Source: Streptomyces longwoodensis
GTDB lineage: Bacteria; Actinomycetota; Actinomycetes; Streptomycetales; Streptomycetaceae
Reading direction: 5' to 3'
NCBI RefSeq assembly: GCF_001514125.1
Contig: NZ_KQ948565.1
Coordinates: 69,776-133,775 of the forward strand
Length of the DNA: 64,000 nt
Shown here: piece after piece, positions 24,607-34,600 of the stretch
Layout of the letters: each line of letters begins with the position of its first letter
Numbering within the stretch: position 1 is the first letter of the stretch
Position numbers and translations under genes: made by a program
Notes under the pieces: model-generated
What the model was told of the DNA's origin: nothing
The model's database searches: none
The model's input: the letters and a program-made list of their open reading frames with translations, nothing else

Positions 24607-26895
24607 TCACCGAGCGGTGCGCGGCGCGTCCTCGCGCGGGCCCCGCCCGAGGTCCACGGCCGGTGCCCGCTCCGGGTCGTCCGGAGCGGTCGCGGTCACG
24701 ACCAGGGCGGCCTGGTCGTCGTCGACGCCCTTGCCGCCCGTGAAGGCGTGCACCGCCTGGATGAGCGTGTCGATGACGCGCTGGGGCCGTCCGCCGTGCC
24801 GCGCCGTCAGGGCGTGGGCGAGGCGGTCCTCGCCGAACTGGTCGCCGGCCGGGTCGCGGGCCTCGGTGAGGCCGTCGGTGTAGAGCACGAGGCTCTCGGC
24901 CGGGCGGAGCCGGAGGCGGTGGGTGGCCAGGTGCGGGTCCGGCGTGATGCCGAGCAGCGAGCCCTCGCAGTCCACGGTGCGTGCGGCACGCCCGTCGGCG
25001 AGGTGCAGGGGGAAGGTGTGTCCGGCCCGGACGAGGGTGACGTCCAGGCCGCCGTCGTCGAGGGGGGTGAGGTAGCCGTAGACGAGGGTGACGAAGCCCG
25101 TGCCATGGCTGGGCGGACGGTTGAGCAGGGCCTGGTTGACGGCCTGGACGACCGCGTCGGGGCCCGGCAGGAGGTGTGCCACGGCGCGGGCGGTGTGGCG
25201 GACCAGGGCCGTGGTGGTCGCCGCGGTCGCCCCGCGCCCGCACACGTCCCCCAGCATGAACGCCCAGGTGGTGTCGCTGAGCGGGAAGACGTCGTAGAAG
25301 TCGCCGCCGACGTCGAGGCCCTCGCCGGCGGGGTGGTAGTACGTGGCGATCCGGGCGCCGGGCACGGGAGGTACCTCCGGCAGGAGGAGGCCCGCCTGGA
25401 GGTCGCGGGCGAGGGCGACGCGCTCGGTGTACTGGCGGGCGTTGAGTGCCGCGGAGGCGGCCCGGCGTGCGAGTTCCTCGGCCAGGGCGACGGTGTGGCC
25501 GTCGAAGGCGTCCTCGCCGGTGGTGAGCAGGGTGAGCGCGCCGAAGGCGGTGCCGCGCTGCAGCAGGGGGACGCACAGGTAGCCGGTGACCTTCAGGTCG
25601 TGCCAGGGGCCCGGGCCGCCGGGAGGCCGGCCGGCGACCTCGCTCCGTCCCGAGGCCAGCACCCGGGCCACCACGTCGTCGGCGGCGTCCTGGCCCGGCG
25701 TGTGCGACGCGAGCAGGCTCTCCTCGGCGGGCGTCGGGGCGGCCGTGGCGATGCGGCGGACGCGGCCGCCCGCCACGATGTCCACCGCGCACAGGGGCGC
25801 GAGTTTGGGGGCGCACAGCTCGGCCACGCGCTGGAGGGTCTGTGTGTGGTCGAGGTCCGTGCCCAGCCGGGTACTGGCCTCCAGGAGGAACGCCACGTCG
25901 TCGCGGGCGGCCTGCTCCCTCGTCTCGGCGGCCCTGCGCGCCTCGTCGGCCTGGTGGCGTTCGATGGCGAGGGCGGCGGTGTCGGCGAACACCCGCGCCA
26001 GGGCGAGGTCGGCCTCGTGCGGGGCGCGCGGGGTGCGGTGGTACATCGCGAACGTGCCGAGCAGGGACCCGTCGCGGGCGAGGATCGGGGTGGACCAGCA
26101 GGACGCCAGCCGGGCCCGCTCGGCGAGGTCGCGGAAGTCGTCCCAGAACGGGTCGGTGGCGATGTCGGTGACGATGACGGGCGCGCGGCGGTGGGCGGCC
26201 GTGCCGCACGAGCCGACCCCTTCGCCGGTGGCGATGCCGTCGATGGCGGCGTTGTAGAAGCCGGGCAGGCTGGGCCCGGCGCCGTGGCGCAGGTGCCGGC
26301 CGTCGGCATCGGCGAGCAGCACGGACGCGAGCACCTCCTTCGCGGCGAGGTCCTCGATGGCCCGGGCCATGCCCTCCAGCACCTGATCCATCGGGGCCTG
26401 CCGGGCGATCTGCTCCAGCAGCACCCGGTGCTCGGCGGCCAGGCGCCGGGCGTGGACCATCTGGGTCGTCTCCACACCGATGACGCGCACCCCGATGACC
26501 CGGCCGCCCCCGTCGAACCGGGGCTCGTACGTGAAGTCGAAGAACGCCTCGCGCATGTCGCCGCCGGTGCCGAGGAGGATGCGCTCCTCCCGGCCGACGT
26601 ACCGCTCACCCGTGCCGTACACCTGGTCCAGCAGGACGAGGAACCGCTGGTCGGCCAGCTCCGGCATCAGCTGTGCCAGGGGCACGCCCGTGCGCGTGCG
26701 CGCGTCGCCGCCGATCGCGGCGAAGAAGGCGGCATTGGCCGCCTCCACCACGTGTGCGGGTCCGGCCAGCGAGGCGAACACCGCCGTGGACTGCCCGAAC
26801 AGGGCGTGCAGATCGCGCTCGGCCGTGCCCGCGAAGGAACCGCCGACGTCCGGCGAACCACCGGACCCGGGCCCCTCGCCCGCCGCGTGGGTCAT
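24607..26895 (-). CDS. PAS-GAF-GAF-PP2C (SpoIIE-type) serine phosphatase
   Basis: The 762-residue protein has a PAS domain (about 25-155, with FAAIGGDARTRTGVPLAQLM), a GAF domain (about 165-310, GEGVGSCGTAAHR), a second GAF (about 325-475) and a PP2C/SpoIIE phosphatase (about 500-745) with metal motifs GLDVGGDFYDVF, MLGDVCGRG and LVLYTDGLTEARD. Such enzymes dephosphorylate anti-sigma-factor antagonists to free a sigma factor on stress. ATG 26895 follows the STAS gene by 7 bp with GGAGG upstream, so the two are co-transcribed. The STAS protein is the likely substrate. No anti-sigma kinase is in the window. Confidence 0.92.
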   Translation of the reverse strand: MTHAAGEGPGSGGSPDVGGSFAGTAERDLHALFGQSTAVFASLAGPAHVVEAANAAFFAAIGGDARTRTGVPLAQLMPELADQRFLVLLDQVYGTGERYVGREERILLGTGGDMREAFFDFTYEPRFDGGGRVIGVRVIGVETTQMVHARRLAAEHRVLLEQIARQAPMDQVLEGMARAIEDLAAKEVLASVLLADADGRHLRHGAGPSLPGFYNAAIDGIATGEGVGSCGTAAHRRAPVIVTDIATDPFWDDFRDLAERARLASCWSTPILARDGSLLGTFAMYHRTPRAPHEADLALARVFADTAALAIERHQADEARRAAETREQAARDDVAFLLEASTRLGTDLDHTQTLQRVAELCAPKLAPLCAVDIVAGGRVRRIATAAPTPAEESLLASHTPGQDAADDVVARVLASGRSEVAGRPPGGPGPWHDLKVTGYLCVPLLQRGTAFGALTLLTTGEDAFDGHTVALAEELARRAASAALNARQYTERVALARDLQAGLLLPEVPPVPGARIATYYHPAGEGLDVGGDFYDVFPLSDTTWAFMLGDVCGRGATAATTTALVRHTARAVAHLLPGPDAVVQAVNQALLNRPPSHGTGFVTLVYGYLTPLDDGGLDVTLVRAGHTFPLHLADGRAARTVDCEGSLLGITPDPHLATHRLRLRPAESLVLYTDGLTEARDPAGDQFGEDRLAHALTARHGGRPQRVIDTLIQAVHAFTGGKGVDDDQAALVVTATAPDDPERAPAVDLGRGPREDAPRTAR

Positions 26896-26902
26896 CGCCC
26901 CG

Positions 26903-27304
26903 TCACCTCCCGCTTGCCCGGGGCAACGAGGACAGGCCGTCGTCGCTGCGGAACGCCGGCCGCGCACCACCGGCACGGACGGCGTCGTGCAGGGTGGCGT
27001 GGACCGCGATCGCCTGGTCCAGGCCCGTCAGGGCCAGCACGCGCGCGACGGACGCGGGCACCGCGGCGAGCCGCAGTACCTCGCCCCGCGCGGCGAGGTG
27101 CTGGTACATCCGCACCAGGCAGCCGATGCCGGTGGAGTCGCAGAACTCCAGCTCCGCGCAGTCCACGACCAGCAGCCGGTGGCGTCCCGCGGCGAACACC
27201 TGGTCGGCGGCCTCGTCCAGCTGCACGGCGCTGTCGTGGTCGAGCGCGCCGCGCAGCGTGAGCACGCACGCCCGCACCGTCGAACCCACCTGGACCGAGA
27301 ACAC
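26903..27304 (-). CDS. STAS-domain anti-sigma factor antagonist
   Basis: The 133-residue protein is a single STAS domain with LRGALDHDSAVQLDEAADQV, LLVVDCAELEFCDSTGIG and a C-terminal GLDQAI segment. The Ser in CDSTGIG is the residue phosphorylated in SpoIIAA/RsbV-like antagonists. In its unphosphorylated form it would bind a kinase and release a sigma factor. The neighbouring PP2C phosphatase, 7 bp downstream in the same operon, would reactivate it. GTG 27304 is the start. The C-terminal tail (FRSDDGLSSLPRASGR) extends beyond the usual domain. Confidence 0.9.
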   Translation of the reverse strand: MFSVQVGSTVRACVLTLRGALDHDSAVQLDEAADQVFAAGRHRLLVVDCAELEFCDSTGIGCLVRMYQHLAARGEVLRLAAVPASVARVLALTGLDQAIAVHATLHDAVRAGGARPAFRSDDGLSSLPRASGR

Positions 27305-27456
27305 CTCGCCGCCTCCACCTCGCCACCACCTGGCTGCTGCCCCTGCGACCCTACGTCAATCGCCGTTCACCCTGCTCCGGGCGGCGCTCGCACTGCCCTT
27401 CCGCCCGTCGGGGGGCCGCGTGACCGGACCGGGCAGAAGTGCGGGACAGTGGGAGG

Positions 27457-27837
27457 ATGCGCACCCAACCAGTACTGGTCTTCGACGGCGACTGCGGGTT
27501 CTGCACCACGTCGGTGGGCCTCGTCCGGCGACTGGTCCGGCCGCGCTGCGAGGTCGTGGCCTGGCAGCACGCGGACCTGGCGTCGCTCGGCGTGACGGCC
27601 GGGCGGGCCCAGTACGAGGCCCTGTGGGTCACGCCCACCGGGCGGGTGTACGGCGGCGCGCAGGCCGTCGCGAAGATCCTGCTGAGCGCGCGCGGCGCGT
27701 GGCCCGTGCTGGGCGCGCTGCTGACGCTGGCGCCGGTGCGCTGGGCCGCCCACGGCGTGTACCGGCTCGTGGCCGAGAACCGTGGGCGGCTGCCCGGGGG
27801 GACACCCGCGTGCGCGGTGCCCGCGATGCGGCCATAG
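27457..27837 (+). CDS. DCC-family thiol-disulfide oxidoreductase (DUF393)
   Basis: The 126-residue protein opens with VLVFDGDCGFCTTSVGLVRR, the DGxCxxC motif that gives the DCC family its name and resembles a thioredoxin active site. GGAQAVAKIL is a second conserved segment. Family members are predicted thiol oxidoreductases but substrates are unknown. I chose ATG 27457 although GGGAGG is directly adjacent to it; a GTG at 27439 is possible. It is divergent from the STAS/PP2C operon. Confidence 0.85.
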   Translation: MRTQPVLVFDGDCGFCTTSVGLVRRLVRPRCEVVAWQHADLASLGVTAGRAQYEALWVTPTGRVYGGAQAVAKILLSARGAWPVLGALLTLAPVRWAAHGVYRLVAENRGRLPGGTPACAVPAMRP

Positions 27838-27853
27838 ACCCGCCCGGCCGGGG

Positions 27854-29017
27854 TCAGGTGGACCAGATGACCTGGCCGTTGTGGACGACGACCACCTTGC
27901 CGTCCGCGCGGAGGACCAGTTGTGCGCCCTCGTGGCCGTGGGTCTTCGACGCCCAGATGGGACGGTCGTCGCCGTTGTGGATGACCAGGTTGCCGTCGCT
28001 CTGGAAGATCGCGCGGTGGTTCTGCCCGAAGGTCATGGACGCCCAGATCGGCTTGTCCAGCTCGTTGTAGACGACGAGGTTGCCGTCGGTCTGCATGACC
28101 ATGCGGATGCGGTTGGTGGTCCAGGCCTGGTTGACCTCGAGGACACTGACCGCCGAGACGGTCTCGGTGCTCCAGTTCGGCTTGGGGGCCGGCTTGGGGT
28201 TCGGCTTCGGCTTGGCCGACCTGGACGGTGAGCTGCTCGGCCTGGGCGCGGGCGGCACGGGCTGGGGTGCGGCGGCCACCGGCGCCGCGCTCTTCACGGG
28301 CTTCTTCTTGCTGGGGGATGCGGTGGGCTTCTCGGCCACGTAGTCGTCCAGGGCGGCGGGGGCCGACTCGGGCTGCAGGACGGTGTCCGCACCCTGGGCG
28401 GCGACCGTCGTGGAGGGCTTGCCGCCGTCCTTGTCGTGCGCGCCACCGGCCAGCGCCAGCGGGACGGCGATCAGTACGGCCCCCACGACCGCGGCTCCGG
28501 CCAGGACCGGCTTGCGGGGGCGCCCCGCGTCGGCGCCGGTGCCGGCCTTCGGGCTCGGCGGAACCGTGGCGACGGCGGTGGCCACGCCGATGCCGGTGAC
28601 GGGTTCCGCGGGCGCGGGGGACGGGGTGGCCGTGGTCGCGTTCGCCGTCGCGGTGTCCGGACTGGTGGGTGTCTCTGTCTCGGGCGCCTGCGTCGTCGTG
28701 GCAGGTGCGGCTACGGCGGGAGCGCCGGCGGTGGAGCTTGCCGAGCCTGGGTCGGCGGTGGCCTCGGGTCCGGGATCGGTCTCCGGGGTGGGGTCGGATT
28801 CCGGGGCGGGGGCGGTCTCGGGGGCGGGGGCGGTCTTCGGTTCAGGGGTGACCGGGTCCCCCGTCGGCGCGGCACCCGTCCGCGCTGCGGGCGCAGGAGC
28901 CGGGTTGGGTCCCTCCTCGGCGGATGCGGAGGGGGTCGGAGGGTCGGCGGCCTCCTCCTCGCCGGAGTTGGCGGCCCTCTCCGCTCGCGCGCCGGGCGTG
29001 TGCTGCTGGGGAGACAT
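27854..29017 (-). CDS. Membrane-anchored bulb-type (B-lectin) protein
   Basis: The 387-residue protein has a long Pro/Ala/Thr/Glu-rich N-terminus (1-165) without fold, one membrane helix (about 171-190, VLAGAAVVGAVLIAVPLALA), a charged linker and a C-terminal monocot-mannose-type lectin domain (about 290-387). The lectin carries repeats MQTDGNLVVYN and FQSDGNLVIHN, with a third, degenerate LRADGKVVVVHN; the QxDGNLVxY motif binds mannose in plant lectins. With the N-terminus cytosolic, the lectin would face outside. The membrane-anchor segment is near-identical in layout to that of the ricin-lectin gene 1.3 kb away across the type VII locus, suggesting duplication with a changed lectin head. 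Confidence 0.85.
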   Translation of the reverse strand: MSPQQHTPGARAERAANSGEEEAADPPTPSASAEEGPNPAPAPAARTGAAPTGDPVTPEPKTAPAPETAPAPESDPTPETDPGPEATADPGSASSTAGAPAVAAPATTTQAPETETPTSPDTATANATTATPSPAPAEPVTGIGVATAVATVPPSPKAGTGADAGRPRKPVLAGAAVVGAVLIAVPLALAGGAHDKDGGKPSTTVAAQGADTVLQPESAPAALDDYVAEKPTASPSKKKPVKSAAPVAAAPQPVPPAPRPSSSPSRSAKPKPNPKPAPKPNWSTETVSAVSVLEVNQAWTTNRIRMVMQTDGNLVVYNELDKPIWASMTFGQNHRAIFQSDGNLVIHNGDDRPIWASKTHGHEGAQLVLRADGKVVVVHNGQVIWST

Positions 29018-29595
29018 GGGGGTTACTCCTCCTCGGTGGCGGAGTGCTCGTGGTGGTCGGGGGCCCGCACAGCGGCGCCGAGCCGGACGAACTCCGTTGT
29101 TCCCGGCGGCCGTCGGGCACCTCCGGCCGTGTCGGTGGGACGTGGCTCACCCCGGCCGTCGCGTTCCGCTCGGGACACGGCCGCACCGCGGGGGCCGGTC
29201 CGTGGCCCTCCGGTTCGCCCGGTCCGCCGTACGACACCGGTCCGGCCGCCGGCCGGGACGGCACTGCGCGTCGCCGCGTTCGGCGACGGGCCCAACTTAG
29301 CTTCTTTCGCGGCCGGTCACCTCGCACCCGGCCCGTCGGCGCCGGCGCTTTGTCCCCCGACGCCACGCTGCTCCCGGATAGTTCTCCACCCGGGCAGGAA
29401 ACGGGCACGCCAGGGGCCCTTTCGGACGCAACCCGGGCCCCCGCGGGCCACGTTGGTGTGGCATGCTGGGGGCTCCGGCTGATCGATGTCGGCATGCAGA
29501 CGTGCCGTTCGGCACCCACGAAGGCGTACGGCTCAAGAGTTCAGGTGGAGATGTGGCCCCGAGAACGACAAGAGGCCAGAAGAGGCGCCCTGCCC
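29018..29595. other. Divergent promoter region at the edge of the type VII locus
   Basis: About 580 bp separate the B-lectin gene from the SseB-like gene. Open frames here (for example 29023-29295 on the minus strand) have weaker third-base G/C bias and I do not call them genes. AGGAGG upstream of the lectin ATG and a small dyad GTGCCG-TT-CGGCAC (29502-29515) are the only elements visible. Promoters for both directions must lie here. Confidence 0.5.
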
Positions 29596-30336
29596 GTGTC
29601 ACCTGATACCTCCGCCCCGGTCGCCGCTTCCGCTTCCGTTTCCGGGTCGGCCGTCCCCCGTACCGACGCGGTGGCCGACGCCTCCGGGGCCGCCGACGTC
29701 CCCGGGATACCCGACGCCGTGCGCGCCGCGGCCCGCCAGGCGCCAGGTCACTGGATCGGCGTGGTGGACCCGGAGTGGACCGGGCGAGGGGCCGTGCCCG
29801 AGTGGGCCGTGCTGGGCGAATGGCAGTCCGACGAGCACGGCGAGACGACGGAGTTCCGGGCCAACCCCGCCTACCGTCCCTCCGCGCGGATGCTCGGCTG
29901 GCCCGAACCCACCGATCCCGTCGACGCCGCGGCACAGCGCGCCGCCACCGGTTACGGCTCCACGGACGAGGCGCTCGACGCGCTCGCCGAGGCCGACGTC
30001 ACCGTGGTGCGCGGGCCGGACGGCGCGCCGCTGACCGCCGTGGGACAGCACGGCGACCCCGTGGTCCTGTTGTTCACCGCACCGGCACACGAGTTCATGT
30101 CCCCGGCACTTCGGCACGACACCCTTGCCACACGGGAGTTGGTCCGCTCGCTGAGCGGGCCCGGCACCTGGCTGCTCGTCAACGCGGGCGCCGCCGCTCC
30201 CCTGCTCGTCCCGGCGGACCGTGTCCCCGGCCCCCAGGGGGAGGACCGGACCGTGCTCACGGCCGACTCCCCCGCCACGCCTGGGCCCGACGGCCCACTC
30301 GACCCCGTGTCCCCCACCACCGGGAGAACCTCGTGA
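29596..30336 (+). CDS. Type VII secretion-associated SseB-like protein
   Basis: The 246-residue protein has a disordered Ala/Ser/Thr start and then HWIGVVDPEWTGRGAVPEWA, VLGEWQSDEHGE, and YRPSARMLGWPEPTDPVD, which characterise proteins at the start of Streptomyces type VII loci. The C-terminal half (ALDALAEADVTVVRG, VVLLFTAPAHEF, ELVRSLSGPGTWLLVNAG) is an SseB-like domain. It has no signal or membrane helix, so it is cytosolic. I prefer GTG 29596; ATG 29551 is also possible. The stop overlaps the next start (GTGA), placing it first in a four-gene operon. Exact role unknown. Confidence 0.8.
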   Translation: MSPDTSAPVAASASVSGSAVPRTDAVADASGAADVPGIPDAVRAAARQAPGHWIGVVDPEWTGRGAVPEWAVLGEWQSDEHGETTEFRANPAYRPSARMLGWPEPTDPVDAAAQRAATGYGSTDEALDALAEADVTVVRGPDGAPLTAVGQHGDPVVLLFTAPAHEFMSPALRHDTLATRELVRSLSGPGTWLLVNAGAAAPLLVPADRVPGPQGEDRTVLTADSPATPGPDGPLDPVSPTTGRTS

Positions 30337-31661
30337 CGCGATCCGCCCAGCAGCCGCCCGCCTCCTCCGGGGGGCGCCCCGCACACCGTACGGAGGCCGA
30401 GGGCGAGACGGAGGCGGGTGCGGGGGCCCCGGCCGGTACCGGTCCGCAGCCGGGCACGACGGCCGGAAACGCTCCGAAGGCCGCAACCGGTGCGAGGACC
30501 GGGGCCGGGGCAGCCACCGAACCCGAGGCGGCGGAGCCCGAGCCCGCCACCGGCCCCGAGCCCGAGCCCGAGCCGGCCACCCGGACCACGGCCGAAACCG
30601 AAGAGACCGAGCCGTCCGCACCGCCTGCGGCCACCCCGGAGCCCGCCAGCGCCCCGGGCACCGCCACGCCCCCCGACGCCGGGGCCGGCGCGGGGACGGG
30701 TTCCGACGGTCGTGCGCAGGCCGACGGTGAAGCGGAGCCCGGTGCCGCCGCGGCGGCCAAGAGCAGGCTGCCCGCGCTCGTACGGACCATGACCCAGACC
30801 GCGATCGACCGGCCCCGGGAGCAGGCCGCGCCGGTCGGGCGACCGGGCAAGGCCGTGCTCGCCGGAGCGGCCGTCGCGGGCGCCCTGCTGGTGTCCGTAC
30901 CCTTCCTGGTGCTCGGCGGGAACCACGACGACAACGACGACCGCACGAAGGTCGCCGGCGCCGGCACCGTACTGGGCGACGACGGCCAGGAGGCGCCGGG
31001 CGACTTCGTGGTGGCCTCGCCCGACAACACCCCCTCCGGCACCGCCGGGAAGACCGTCCCCGGGCCGGCACCGCACACCTCGGCCGGGCACCCCGCTCCG
31101 GGCGGCGGGGCGTCGCACCCGGGCACCGCCGCCCAGGACCGCCCGAAGGCGCCCGCGAAGAGCACCGGCGGTGCGAAGACCGGCGGCAGCAAGAGCACGA
31201 GCAAGAGCGGCAGCAGCGGCAGCGGCGGTGGCACCGCCACCAGGCGGGACGCCAAGGCCGGTTCGGGTGTGACGTTCAGCGGGCCCGTGTCCTTCCGCAG
31301 CCACCTGTCCGGTCGTTGCATCGACGTGCCGGACGGCAACTTCAGCGACGGCAAGCAGCTGTGGGTGTGGGACTGCAACAACACCCCCGCGCAGAAGTGG
31401 CAGTTCGCCTCGGACGGCACGATCCGCATCGGGGGCAAGTGCCTGGACGTGGCCGGCGCCAACTACAACGACGGCACGCCGATCCAGATCGCCTGGTGCA
31501 ACGGCAACGCCGCCCAGCAGTTCACGCTGAACGCCAGCCACGACCTGGTCAACACCGTGGTGGGCAAGTGCGTCGACATCAAGGACGTCAATCCCGGCAA
31601 CGCCGCGCCCCTGCACCTGTGGACCTGCATCGGCGCCGACAACCAGAAGTGGAGCGTCTGA
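30333..31661 (+). CDS. Type VII-linked membrane protein with ricin-type lectin domain
   Basis: The 442-residue protein has a long acidic, Pro/Ala-rich cytosolic part (1-170), a membrane helix (about 175-196, VLAGAAVAGALLVSVPFLVL), a Gly/Ser/Lys linker and a C-terminal ricin-B beta-trefoil (about 315-442). The trefoil shows the QxW signature three times (AQKWQF, AQQFTL as a variant, NQKWSV) with GRCIDV, GKCLDV, GKCVDI. It would bind galactose-type glycans outside. GTG 30333 overlaps the upstream stop by 4 bases (GTGA). Its anchor mirrors that of the bulb-lectin protein at 27854-29017. Confidence 0.85.
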   Translation: MTRSAQQPPASSGGRPAHRTEAEGETEAGAGAPAGTGPQPGTTAGNAPKAATGARTGAGAATEPEAAEPEPATGPEPEPEPATRTTAETEETEPSAPPAATPEPASAPGTATPPDAGAGAGTGSDGRAQADGEAEPGAAAAAKSRLPALVRTMTQTAIDRPREQAAPVGRPGKAVLAGAAVAGALLVSVPFLVLGGNHDDNDDRTKVAGAGTVLGDDGQEAPGDFVVASPDNTPSGTAGKTVPGPAPHTSAGHPAPGGGASHPGTAAQDRPKAPAKSTGGAKTGGSKSTSKSGSSGSGGGTATRRDAKAGSGVTFSGPVSFRSHLSGRCIDVPDGNFSDGKQLWVWDCNNTPAQKWQFASDGTIRIGGKCLDVAGANYNDGTPIQIAWCNGNAAQQFTLNASHDLVNTVVGKCVDIKDVNPGNAAPLHLWTCIGADNQKWSV

Positions 31662-31663
31662 CC

Positions 31664-34600
31664 GTGTCGCGCCAGGTACTCACGGTCGGTCCGGGCGACC
31701 GGGACCGCTACCGGACGATCGGTGAGGCGCTCTCGGCCGCCCGCACCGGCGCCCTCATCAGCATCCGGCCCGGGAGCTACGCGGAGAACCTGGTGATCCA
31801 CACCCGGGTGACCCTCGCCGCCGCCGAGGGACGGGGCACCGTGGAGATCAGGCCGCGCTCGGGCAGTGTGCTCGCGCTGCGCGCCGACGCCGTGATGCTC
31901 TCGGAGCTGACCCTGCGCGGCGCGGACGCCGAGGAGCCGGCGGTGGACGTCCGCCGCGGGCAGGCCGCGCTGGACGGCTGCGAGGTCGTCGGGGCGGCGT
32001 GGACCGCGCTGCTGGCCTCCGGCACCGGTTCGCTGGCGCTGCGGGACTGCCGGGTGAGCAACCCGCACGGGGCGGGCGTCGTCGTCACCTCGACCACGCC
32101 CACCACCATGGAGTCCTGCACCTTCGAGCACCTGGGGACCAGCGGCGTGGTCCTCGCCGAGCAGGGCGAGGCACGCCTGCGGGGCTGCACCGTGCGCGAC
32201 GCCCGCGGCAACGGGCTGCTCGCCAACGGCGAGTCCCGCGGCACGGTGGAGGACTGCGACGTCTCCTCCACCGACAAGCCCTCCCTGGCCCTGGAGCAGA
32301 ACTGCTCCCTGTCGGTGGTGCGCACCGTCGTGCACGACACCAGCACCGGCGTGCACCTGAGCACCTCCGGCCGGACGACGCTGGAGGACGTACGGGTCAC
32401 CGGGGCGTCCGGCAACGGGATCACGCTGGCAGCCGGCACCGACCCGGTGCTGCGCCGCTGCCGCGTCTCGCGGACCCGTGGCCACGGCGTGCTGGTCACC
32501 GACCGGGCCCGCGGCACCTTCGAGGACTGCTGGGTCGACGGCGCGCAGGAGTCGGCGCTGCGGGTCGCCGGGGCCGCCTCACCCGCGCTCACCGGCTTCA
32601 CCGCCCGCGACTGCGAGGGCACCGGACTGCTCCTCGAGGAGGACTCCGCGGCCGAGCTGGACCGCCTCGAAGTGATCGGCGGCGCCCCGGCGGTCCTGGT
32701 GCGCAGCGGCGCCAACCCGCTGCTGCGCCGGGCCCGGCTGGTGGAGCCCGAGGGCGACGGCATCGCCGCCCTGAAGGACGCCCGTGGGCGCGTCGAGGAC
32801 TGCGACGTCCTGCGGCCGAAGGGCGTGGGCGTGCGGGCCGCGTCCGGCAGCACCCTGTACCTGGCCGGCGGCGGCGTGTCCGACGCCGTCACCAGCGGGC
32901 TGTCCGTCGAGGACGGCGGCAACGTCACCGTGCGCGACTTCCGCGTCGAGGTGTCCGGCGAGGACGGCGTGGTGGTAGCCGCGGGCGGCGAGCTGACCGC
33001 CAACCGCACGGCGGTGCACGCCCCCCAGGGCCACGGTTTCCTGCTGCGCGAGGGCGCGCTCGCCTCGCTGAGCGGCTGCGAGGTCACCGGCGGCGCCCAG
33101 GACGGTTTCCGGGTGGAGTCCACCGCGCCGGTGTCCCTGGTCAACTGCCTGGCCCGGGAGAACGGTGGCGGCGGCCTGGTGCAGACCGCCCCCGGCACCC
33201 GGCTGGCCGTGGATGGCCTGAACAGCACCGGCAACGGCAAGCGGGACGCCTGGGGCACGGGTGCCGCCGAGAACACCGACCCGGCGGGCTCCGGCGCAGC
33301 GGACGCGCCCCCGCCGGACCGGGCCGACGGCCCGCTCGGCGCCCTCAACGCGCTGATCGGCCTGGAGAACGTCAAGCAGCAGGTGGGCACCCTGGTCAAC
33401 CTGACCCAGCTCGCCCAGCGCCGGGAGAAGCTCGGCATGCCGGCCCCGCCGATGAGCCGCCACCTGGTCTTCGCCGGGCCGCCCGGCACCGGCAAGACCA
33501 CCGTGGCCCGGCTGTACGGCTCGATCCTGGCGGAGCTGGGGTCGCTGCGCAGCGGGCACCTGGTCGAGGTGTCCCGGGCCGACCTGGTCGCCCAGGTCGT
33601 CGGCGGCACGGCGATCAAGACCACCGAGACCTTCCAACGGGCCCTCGGCGGCGTGCTGTTCATCGACGAGGCGTACACGCTCACCTCCGACAGCAACAAC
33701 GGCGGCGCCGACTTCGGCCGCGAGGCGGTCGACACCCTGCTCAAGCTGATGGAGGACCACCGGGACGACGTCGTCGTGGTGGCGGCCGGCTACTCGCGCG
33801 AGATGGAGTCCTTCCTCGGTTCCAACCCCGGCCTCGCCTCCCGGTTCTCCCGGACGGTGCAGTTCGAGAACTACTCGGTGCCCGAACTGGTCGCGATCAT
33901 GGAGAACATGTGCGCCCAGCACCAGTACGAACTGGGCGAGGGCACCGCGCAGGCGCTGGCCGCGCACTTCGAGGCGATGCCCCGGGACGCCGGCTTCGGC
34001 AACGGCCGTGCGGCGCGCGGGGTGTTCGAGGAGATGGTCGACCGCCAGGCGGTGCGGCTCGCCTCCCAGGCCCAGGTCAGTGAGCACGACCTGCGGCTGC
34101 TGCTGCCGGAGGACGTCTCCGCCGCCGCCGCCGCACAGGTCACCGGCGGTGCGGCGGCGCAGGACGACCCGCTGACCCGCCTCGGCGACATGATCGGCCT
34201 GGCGGAGGTCAAGCGGGACGTCGCCGACCTGGTCAACCTCATCACCACGGCCCGCCGCCGCGCGGCCGCCGGGCTGCCCGTGCCGTCCCTCAGCCACCAC
34301 CTGGTCTTCACCGGGCCGCCCGGCACCGGCAAGACCACCGTGGCCCGTCTCTACGGCGAGATCCTCTCCCAGCTCGGCATCCTGGCGCGGGGCCAGCTCG
34401 TCGAGGCGGCCCGCGCCGACCTGGTCGGCCGCTACATCGGCCACACCGCGCAGCTCACCCGTGAGGTCTTCGAACGGGCCCGTGGCGGTGTCCTGTTCAT
34501 CGACGAGGCCTACACCCTCACCCCGCGCGACGGCGGCGCCGACTTCGGCCAGGAGGCGGTGGACACGCTGCTGAAGCTGATGGAGGACCACCGCGACGAG

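Noticed and set aside
29023..29295. 90-codon minus-strand ORF just upstream of the B-lectin gene
   Set aside because: Third-base G/C is lower than in neighbouring genes, no family is recognised, and it overlaps the divergent promoter region.
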